From positions 2,094,276 to 2,124,220 of the forward strand of contig LS998015.1 of the NCBI GenBank assembly GCA_900498245.1: a stretch of DNA of 29,945 nt, read 5' to 3'. Positions 24,620 through 29,945 of the stretch are shown here, in pieces (the first letter of the stretch is position 1; every line of letters starts with the position of its first letter). This DNA is from Candidatus Zixiibacteriota bacterium (GTDB taxonomy: Bacteria > Zixibacteria > MSB-5A5 > GN15 > PGXB01). The translations under genes and the position numbers were made by a program. The notes below the pieces were generated by a model. The model was not told the DNA's origin, did no database searches, and saw nothing but the letters and a program-made list of their open reading frames with translations.

Positions 24620-25402
24620 CTATTCACCCGCCCATTTCGGTTTTCTTTTTTCAAGAAAGGCATTCATCCCCTCTTGTCCCTCGCTTGAAATCCGCAGACG
24701 CGCGATCATCTCGGCCGTATACGGTTTATATTCCGCTTCCGTCATGTTGGGCACGGCCGAAACCAATTTTTTGGCCACTCCCACTGCTTCCGGGCCCGAC
24801 GATTTGATCGTCTTCAACAAATCCTCTATCGCATCGTCCAATTTGTCATCGGCCACAAATCTGTTTATTAGGCCCGCCTGAAAAGCCTTCTCCGAGTTCA
24901 TCCGCTCGCCGGTTATAAAAAACTCCCGGGCCTTGCCTTCGCCGATTTTTTTCACCACATACGGTCCAATGCAGGCCGGAACCAGCCCGATCTTCACTTC
25001 GGAAAAAGAGAATTTCGCCGATTCCGCCGCTATCGCGATATCGCAAACCGCCACAAATCCGACTCCCCCGCCAATGGCGGCACCGTTAATTTTGCCGATT
25101 ACCGGGCAGGGGAAATTATAGATAAGAGCAAATAGATCCGCCAGAGCCGTCGCCTCTTTCAAATTTTCTTCAAATGACTGGGTGATAACTTTTTTCATCC
25201 AGTTGAGATCAGCCCCCGCGCAAAACGACTTTCCCTCACCCGAAAGAACGACCGCCCTGATCGATTTGCTCTTGCTCAATTGAGTAAAGAGGTCCGTCAT
25301 CTCATAAATGACCGTGTCATTGAAAGCGTTATGGACTTCGGGACGACAGAAAGTGATACCCGCAACGTCGTCTTCTGAACGATAGTTAATAGTACTGTAC
25401 AT
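24620..25402 (-). CDS. liuC: Enoyl-CoA hydratase family protein, methylglutaconyl-CoA hydratase-like
   Basis: A 260-residue crotonase-fold protein, by context the hydratase that interconverts 3-methylglutaconyl-CoA and HMG-CoA. The oxyanion-hole segment SFCAGADLNWM and the GGGVG turn are present. The second catalytic glutamate of crotonases is kept as Glu135 (FSFSEVKIGLVPA), but the first is replaced by Gly115 in GGGVGFVAVCD. The C-terminus has the usual EGMNAFLEKRKPKW. An earlier start at 25450 would overlap the carboxyltransferase gene; ATG 25402 lies 4 bases after that stop. The gene order beta-carboxylase, hydratase, alpha-carboxylase is that of leucine-degradation (liu) clusters. Confidence 0.85.
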   Translation of the reverse strand: MYSTINYRSEDDVAGITFCRPEVHNAFNDTVIYEMTDLFTQLSKSKSIRAVVLSGEGKSFCAGADLNWMKKVITQSFEENLKEATALADLFALIYNFPCPVIGKINGAAIGGGVGFVAVCDIAIAAESAKFSFSEVKIGLVPACIGPYVVKKIGEGKAREFFITGERMNSEKAFQAGLINRFVADDKLDDAIEDLLKTIKSSGPEAVGVAKKLVSAVPNMTEAEYKPYTAEMIARLRISSEGQEGMNAFLEKRKPKWAGE

Positions 25403-25406
25403 CGCT

Positions 25407-27014
25407 CTACATCCTGAATACACCGTATTGCTGATCTGGAATTTCGCCATTTAGCGACATCGATATGGCCAGCGCCAGTGCTTCCCGCGTTTCCGTCATA
25501 CCAATTATGCCGTCATCCCAGAGTCTGGCCGTCGAATAATACGGCAATGACTCCGCCTCATATTTCTCGATAATGGGACGACGGATTTCATCGATCTGCT
25601 CCGGTGTCAACTTGGTCCCGCCCCGCTCCAATTGGTGTATCTTCACGGTAGCCAGCACATCGGCGGCCTGTTCCCCACCCATCACGCATATTTTTGAATT
25701 CGGCCACATCCACAAAAGCCGCGGGAAATACCCCCGTCCGCACATAGCGTAATTGCCCGCGCCGTAAGAGCCGCCGACAATAACCGTGAATTTGGGCACC
25801 TGGGCGTTGGCCACGGCATGCACCATCTTGGCGCCATCGCGGGCGATACCGCCGGCTTCATATTGCCGCCCGACTATGAACCCGGTAATGTTCTGCAAGA
25901 AGAGAATCGGGATCTTGCGCATGGTGCAGAGCTCGATAAAATGCGCCCCCTTAAGCGCTGATTCCGAGAACAGCACGCCGTTATTCCCGAGTATTCCGAC
26001 CGGATACCCCATTATCCGCGCGAATCCGCAGACCAAGGTTATCCCGTACAATTCTTTGAATTCGTGGAACTTGGAGCCGTCAACCAGCCGCGCGATAACC
26101 TCGCGAATATCGTATTGCTTGCGAATATCATTGGGCACCACGCCGAAAAGTTCGTCCGGGTCATAATACGGTTCTTCCGGCTCTTCTCTTTCCAGTTCGA
26201 ATTTCGGCCGACGATTCAAATTTTCGATAATATTGCGGCAAATCGCAAGGGCATGACGATCGTCCTGAGCATAATGATCGGTCACTCCGGAAACACGGCA
26301 GTGCACATCGGCTCCGCCCAATTCCTCGGCCGTGACCACTTCACCCGTAGCGGCTTTCACCAAGGGCGGGCCGCCGATAAAAATCGTCCCCTGATTACGG
26401 ACAATTACCGTTTCATCGGACATCGCCGGAAGGTACGCCCCCCCCGCCGTGCATGAACCAAGAACCGCCGATATCTGCGGAATTCCTTTGGCCGACATCC
26501 GGGCCTGATTATAAAATATCCTTCCGAAATGATCTTTGTCGGGGAAAACACCGGATTGAAGCGGAAGGTAAATGCCGCCGGAATCGACCAGATACACACA
26601 GGGGAGATTGTTTTCCTCGGCGATCTGTTGAGCCCGGCCATGTTTTAAAATAGTAATGGGGTAGTAGGTTCCCCCTTTGACGGTGGCGTCGTTGGCAATC
26701 ACCATCACTTCCCGGCCGTGCACCACTCCGATTCCCGTGATCAATCCCGACGCCGGGGCGTCATCGTCATACATATCGTAGGCGGCCAGCGATGACAATT
26801 CCAGAAACGGCGTATTCTTGTCGAATAACAGCCCCACCCGGTCGCGCGTCAGAAGTTTGCCCCGTTCCAGGTGCACCTTGCGGGCCTTCTCCGTCCCCCC
26901 CTCTTTGACTTTCTCCAACCGCATCTTCAAGACCAGATGCTGCTCTTTATTCTTTAAATAATTATCCCGGTAACTGTCGGAACTTGTACTTACCTTCGAT
27001 TCTATCCTATACAT
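25407..27014 (-). CDS. liuB: Methylcrotonyl-CoA carboxylase beta (carboxyltransferase) subunit
   Basis: A 535-residue carboxyltransferase that moves CO2 from biotin to 3-methylcrotonyl-CoA, giving 3-methylglutaconyl-CoA. The sequence has the MCC-type signatures [20 protein letters not shown] followed by [37 protein letters not shown] and [14 protein letters not shown]. In the second half are [42 protein letters not shown] and GGEQAADVL. The [18 protein letters not shown] stretch separates MCC (and geranyl-CoA carboxylase) from propionyl-CoA carboxylase, which has ARIQEGV there. The ribosome binding site is weak (GGG). An 80-base gap with a hairpin separates it from the DUF35 gene. Confidence 0.93.
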   Translation of the reverse strand: MYRIESKVSTSSDSYRDNYLKNKEQHLVLKMRLEKVKEGGTEKARKVHLERGKLLTRDRVGLLFDKNTPFLELSSLAAYDMYDDDAPASGLITGIGVVHGREVMVIANDATVKGGTYYPITILKHGRAQQIAEENNLPCVYLVDSGGIYLPLQSGVFPDKDHFGRIFYNQARMSAKGIPQISAVLGSCTAGGAYLPAMSDETVIVRNQGTIFIGGPPLVKAATGEVVTAEELGGADVHCRVSGVTDHYAQDDRHALAICRNIIENLNRRPKFELEREEPEEPYYDPDELFGVVPNDIRKQYDIREVIARLVDGSKFHEFKELYGITLVCGFARIMGYPVGILGNNGVLFSESALKGAHFIELCTMRKIPILFLQNITGFIVGRQYEAGGIARDGAKMVHAVANAQVPKFTVIVGGSYGAGNYAMCGRGYFPRLLWMWPNSKICVMGGEQAADVLATVKIHQLERGGTKLTPEQIDEIRRPIIEKYEAESLPYYSTARLWDDGIIGMTETREALALAISMSLNGEIPDQQYGVFRM

Positions 27015-27053
27015 TTATACCCAATCCCAGTCGATTCAGGATTTAAGGGACAT

Positions 27054-27081
27054 TGGCCGGGATAATTTCTTATCCCGGCCA
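27054..27081 (-). other. Intercistronic hairpin without U-tract
   Basis: TGGCCGGGATAA (27054-27065) and TTATCCCGGCCA (27070-27081) form a perfect 12-bp stem with a TTTC loop. No run of T follows on the minus strand, so it is not a standard terminator. It lies between the DUF35 and carboxyltransferase genes and could be an RNA processing or stabilising element. Confidence 0.6.
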
Positions 27082-27094
27082 TGTTGACAAACGA

Positions 27095-27490
27095 TTAGTA
27101 CCACTTGGGTACGAATTTATATCCGTAACTGAGAACCCCCTGATGGCCGTCGGTCTGCACTCTGCGAAATTCGATATTGATATCCATCCCAACCTTGATT
27201 TTATCGACATCGCAATCGGTCACCTGGGCCAGCAGTCTGACACCGTTGGTCAGTTCAGCGATACCGATAGCGTACGGGGCCTCATCAGTAAATTGCGACG
27301 GAGCCACGCGGATAACGCTGAAAGAAACCAATTTCCCCGTATCGGGAAGAATGACTTTTTTAAATTCCCGATGCCCGCAGACAGGGCAGATTAGGCGTCT
27401 CGGAAACACGACTTTTCCGCACTTCTTGCATTCCCCGGCTTCGAGACGATACCGATGCGGATATTCTCTATGGGCACGTGCTGGAAACAT
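27095..27490 (-). CDS. Zn-ribbon OB-fold protein (DUF35), partner of HMG-CoA synthase/thiolase
   Basis: A 131-residue DUF35 protein. A rubredoxin-like zinc ribbon CKKCGKVVFPRRLICPVCG (four Cys) is followed by an OB-fold with GKLVSFSVIRVAP, PYAIGIAEL and RLLAQVTDCDVDKIKVGM. In archaea such a protein scaffolds the acetoacetyl-CoA thiolase and HMG-CoA synthase in one complex with a shared CoA site. Here it directly follows those two genes and overlaps the thiolase stop by one base (TGATG), so the same role is likely. It has no catalytic residues of its own. Confidence 0.93.
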   Translation of the reverse strand: MFPARAHREYPHRYRLEAGECKKCGKVVFPRRLICPVCGHREFKKVILPDTGKLVSFSVIRVAPSQFTDEAPYAIGIAELTNGVRLLAQVTDCDVDKIKVGMDINIEFRRVQTDGHQGVLSYGYKFVPKWY

Positions 27491-28650
27491 CAGATCACCT
27501 CCAGGATATGAACCAGAGTTGAACCGCCCGAACCGCCCATATTCTGGGCCAGCCCCACTTTCGGCGCCTTTTTCAGTTGCCGTCCATTTTCCGCAGTTCC
27601 GCTCAGTTGCTTGACCAATTCAATTATTTGACCGATACCGGTCGCTCCGACTGGATGGCCCTTTGACTTCAGGCCGCCCGATGTGTTAATCGGAAACCTG
27701 CCCTCCAATCCCGTTTCGCCCCTTAGTGCGGCCTCGCCGCCCTTTCCTGCCGGGAAAATTCCCAGCGACTCGGTCACCACTATCTCCGCAATCGTGAAAC
27801 AATCATGCACCTCGGCGAAATTTATATCCTTAATCGTTTTGCCGGCCATCTTGAACGCCCTCTCGGCGGCCAGAGTGGTCGCCCGAAGCGTCGTCATATC
27901 TTCGCGCGAGTGCAGGGCAATCGAATCGGTGGCATGTCCGGAGCCGATTATCTTAATAATCGGCTTTTTCAACTTCTTGGCGATTTCGACAGTCGTCAGG
28001 ATGACCGCCGCCCCCCCATCGGTAATAGGCGAGCAATCCATTATTCTCAAGGGACTGGCGACCATGACCGATTCTTCGACTTCTTCTTTGCTCGTCTTAA
28101 AGGGGTATTGCGCATACGGGTTCATCGCACCGTTAAAATGGTTCTTGACCGCCACCGCCGAAAGCATATCCCGGGTTGTCCCGTACTTCTGCATATGCGC
28201 AACCGCCAATAGGGCATATAGCCCGGGGAAAGTCGCGCCGTGAAACACTTCATATTCCTGATCGGCCGCCGTCGCCAGCGCATACGTTGCCCCGTCGCCG
28301 GACACATCGGTCATTTTCTCCACCCCTCCAGCCAGCACGATATCCGACATTCCCGAAGCCACCTCGATAAAGGCCGTCCGGAAAGCCAAACCGCCTGAAG
28401 CGCAGGCCGATTCGACCCGCGACGCCGGAAGACCTGCCTGACCGAGATAATCGGCCAGAAGCGAGCCCAGATGCTCCTGCCCGGCGAAAAGCCCGCCCGA
28501 CATACAGCCGACTACCATCGAATCGATATGATCGACTCCAGCATCATCGATCGCGGCCAGGGCCGGTTCCACAAAGACATCGCGAAGTGATTTCTCCCAC
28601 AATTCCCCCCATTTATTCAATCCTACGCCAACTACTGCTACATCTCTCAT
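27490..28650 (-). CDS. Archaeal/SCP-x-type acetyl-CoA acetyltransferase (thiolase)
   Basis: A 386-residue thiolase of the SCP-x/archaeal branch that likely makes or cleaves acetoacetyl-CoA. The nucleophile Cys83 lies in [12 protein letters not shown]. In place of the classical NEAF motif is HDCF (His282). His332 sits in [15 protein letters not shown]. The C-terminal second cysteine motif of classical thiolases is replaced by [10 protein letters not shown]. These are traits of the archaeal form that works with HMG-CoA synthase and DUF35. It is clearly different from the classical thiolase at 18866-20056. AGGAGGTGA precedes the ATG. It lies 13 bases after the HMG-CoA synthase stop. Confidence 0.92.
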   Translation of the reverse strand: MRDVAVVGVGLNKWGELWEKSLRDVFVEPALAAIDDAGVDHIDSMVVGCMSGGLFAGQEHLGSLLADYLGQAGLPASRVESACASGGLAFRTAFIEVASGMSDIVLAGGVEKMTDVSGDGATYALATAADQEYEVFHGATFPGLYALLAVAHMQKYGTTRDMLSAVAVKNHFNGAMNPYAQYPFKTSKEEVEESVMVASPLRIMDCSPITDGGAAVILTTVEIAKKLKKPIIKIIGSGHATDSIALHSREDMTTLRATTLAAERAFKMAGKTIKDINFAEVHDCFTIAEIVVTESLGIFPAGKGGEAALRGETGLEGRFPINTSGGLKSKGHPVGATGIGQIIELVKQLSGTAENGRQLKKAPKVGLAQNMGGSGGSTLVHILEVI

Positions 28651-28663
28651 GCTCCGTCACCTC

Positions 28664-29713
28664 CTAATCATTCTTCCGTATTTTATGCCGGAATTTGGCA
28701 TAGGTACCGTATTCAACAAAACTGATATTTTCGTCAAGCAGTTTGGTCGTCCTGACCGCCTTGTCCCGAACTTCATTAATGCGGTCGGTCACCTTCCAGA
28801 CAAACCCGTCGGATCCGGCGCCGGAACCGTATGATACCATCAGGATCATATCTCCCGGCTTGGCGATATCAAGAGTGGCTGTCAATCCGATCGGCGACGA
28901 ACCTGAATAAGTATTGCCCAAGCGCGGTGTCAGCCAGCCCGGCTCAATCTGTTCCTTCTTGAATCCGAGCATTTTGCCCACCCGCATCGGGAACTTCCCA
29001 TTGGGTTGATGAAACACGACATAGTTGAAATCTGAGGGCTTCATTCCGACCTTCTTCATGATTCCATTGGCACAACCGGTGACATGCTTGAAATAGGCCG
29101 GCTCCCCTGTAAAACGGCCGCCGTGTTGCGGATAGAATTGATATTCCCGCCGCCAAAAATCGGGCGTGTCGGTCATGAAAGAATAGGTCTCAATCGCTTC
29201 CGCGATGATGTTCTCCGCACCCATAATATAGGCCGCCGCTCCGGCCGAGGCCGAATACTCCAAGGCGTCTCCCGGGGCTCCCTGCGAAGTATCAGCACCG
29301 ATCGCGAGAGCATATTTAACATATCCGGACTTGACTAATCCCAGGCAGACAAACATTGCTTCCGACCCGGCCTTGCAGGCAAACTCAAAATCGGCGCAAT
29401 GAATCTCCGGGGTGGCGCCTAGCGCCTCGGCCACGACTGTCCCGGACGGTTTGACCGCATAAGGGTGGGATTCAGAACCGACATAGATCGCCCCGATGTC
29501 AGCCGGATCGATTTTTCCGGCGCGCAACAGCGCGTTGCGGGCCGCCGTCACGGAAAGAGTTATTGTATCCGTGTCGGGTGACGGGACCGATTTCTGGGTC
29601 AGCATCAATCCTTTTTTATAACTTGGCGCATCCGCTCCCCAGACTTTGGCGATTTCTTCGACCTTTATCCGGTGGCGCGGTATGTGCGCTCCATATCCGA
29701 CGATACCTACCAT
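28664..29713 (-). CDS. Archaeal-type hydroxymethylglutaryl-CoA synthase
   Basis: A 349-residue HMG-CoA synthase that condenses acetoacetyl-CoA with acetyl-CoA. The catalytic triad is visible: Glu81 in [12 protein letters not shown], Cys113 in [11 protein letters not shown] and His235 in [11 protein letters not shown], at nearly the positions of the S. aureus enzyme (Glu79, Cys111, His233). The length (about 350) and the motifs ACKAG and HQPNGKFP are those of the archaeal form; eukaryotic and typical bacterial MvaS forms are longer or differ there. It is the first gene of the trio, with GAGG 5 bases before the ATG. HMG-CoA reductase is not in the window, so it need not serve mevalonate synthesis. 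Confidence 0.93.
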   Translation of the reverse strand: MVGIVGYGAHIPRHRIKVEEIAKVWGADAPSYKKGLMLTQKSVPSPDTDTITLSVTAARNALLRAGKIDPADIGAIYVGSESHPYAVKPSGTVVAEALGATPEIHCADFEFACKAGSEAMFVCLGLVKSGYVKYALAIGADTSQGAPGDALEYSASAGAAAYIMGAENIIAEAIETYSFMTDTPDFWRREYQFYPQHGGRFTGEPAYFKHVTGCANGIMKKVGMKPSDFNYVVFHQPNGKFPMRVGKMLGFKKEQIEPGWLTPRLGNTYSGSSPIGLTATLDIAKPGDMILMVSYGSGAGSDGFVWKVTDRINEVRDKAVRTTKLLDENISFVEYGTYAKFRHKIRKND

Positions 29714-29736
29714 GGTAACCTCGCTGTTTATATATT

Positions 29737-29752
29737 GTTAATCCAAATTAAC
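29737..29752. promoter_or_regulatory. Palindromic operator candidate upstream of the HMG-CoA synthase operon
   Basis: GTTAAT-CCAA-ATTAAC is a perfect 6-bp inverted repeat, 23 bases before the HMG-CoA synthase ATG. On the minus strand an AT-rich TATATA lies immediately downstream and could be a -10 box. A dimeric regulator of the operon is possible. Confidence 0.35.
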
Positions 29753-29764
29753 GAAAATAATACG

Positions 29765-29945
29765 GGCTCTTCCCCGTTTTAAGCGTTTATAATACTTAAT
29801 ATTACCCCAATTGGCAAGGAGAATTAGAATCAGGGGCCAAATCTTTAAGACTGACGATTATTGCTGTATCAAATTGACATTTTTAGCGGTCACGGCACTT
29901 TTCGAATTGGCCCCGCTCGGGAATCATCACCGCATTCTGCGGCCG
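29765..29945. other. Right-edge non-coding segment with inverted repeat, possibly mobile-element end
   Basis: No complete gene. GGGGCCAA (29833-29840) and TTGGCCCC (29907-29914) are inverted copies 66 bases apart. On the minus strand a short open frame (from the window edge, ending in CRDR) stops near 29883. The arrangement of GGGGCCAAAT and AAATTGACAT recalls the non-coding ends found beside REP-associated (Y1) transposase genes, but no transposase motif is in view. Confidence 0.3.

Noticed and set aside
1-29945. CRISPR array, rRNA or prophage
   Set aside because: No regularly spaced repeats, rRNA motifs or phage structural genes were seen.

Overview
The window (~30 kb) reads as chromosomal DNA of a Gram-negative bacterium, most likely of the Zixibacteria or a neighbouring FCB-group lineage. 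The reasons are secreted proteins ending in paired dockerin-like repeats of the form NILDxxxLIxxLYxxGPxP, outer-membrane beta-barrel proteins with signal peptides, Shine-Dalgarno starts, and archaeal-looking CoA enzymes in a bacterial operon layout. The lineage call is inference from these patterns, not from a marker gene. Only the right edge (past about 29.8 kb) hints at mobile DNA; no CRISPR, rRNA, phage or complete insertion sequence was seen.

Positions 1-5.7 kb (minus strand): tatC, a menA-type prenyltransferase, a tRNA-Gly(CCC) lodged inside the gene string, a DUF512 radical-SAM/PDZ protein, and the first 225 codons of der. Ahead of them is a secreted beta-propeller/dockerin protein with its own promoter and terminator. 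Positions 5.7-11.5 kb (minus): a dense metabolic string of ilvE, rpiB and glyA, then (after a terminator) a thiamine-binding-type protein, cutA, a PPC/DUF296 protein, a SAM hydroxide adenosyltransferase, dCMP deaminase and nrdR, many overlapping by 1-13 bases.

Positions 11.5-15.6 kb (plus): accessory, mostly exported proteins. These are a signal-peptide protein resembling a GT-A/GT8 glycosyltransferase, a DoxX membrane protein behind a near-consensus promoter, a thrombospondin-type-3/dockerin protein, and a tandem paralogue that keeps only its N-terminal domain.

Positions 15.7-20.1 kb (minus): an operon of acetyl-CoA acetyltransferase, 3-hydroxyacyl-CoA dehydrogenase and two acyl-CoA dehydrogenases. 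Positions 20.2-22.6 kb: two outer-membrane beta-barrel genes (plus) flanking one small unrecognised minus-strand gene, with terminators between them.

Positions 22.6-29.7 kb (minus) are the most interesting part. An archaeal-type HMG-CoA synthase / thiolase / DUF35 trio is followed by methylcrotonyl-CoA carboxylase beta, a methylglutaconyl-CoA hydratase-like protein, biotin carboxylase and a separate biotinyl protein. Together these could link acetyl-CoA, acetoacetyl-CoA, HMG-CoA, 3-methylglutaconyl-CoA and 3-methylcrotonyl-CoA. No HMG-CoA lyase, HMG-CoA reductase or classical isovaleryl-CoA dehydrogenase is present in the window. The cluster could therefore be a lyase-free leucine degradation route or an isovaleryl-CoA synthesis route; the sequence alone does not decide direction.
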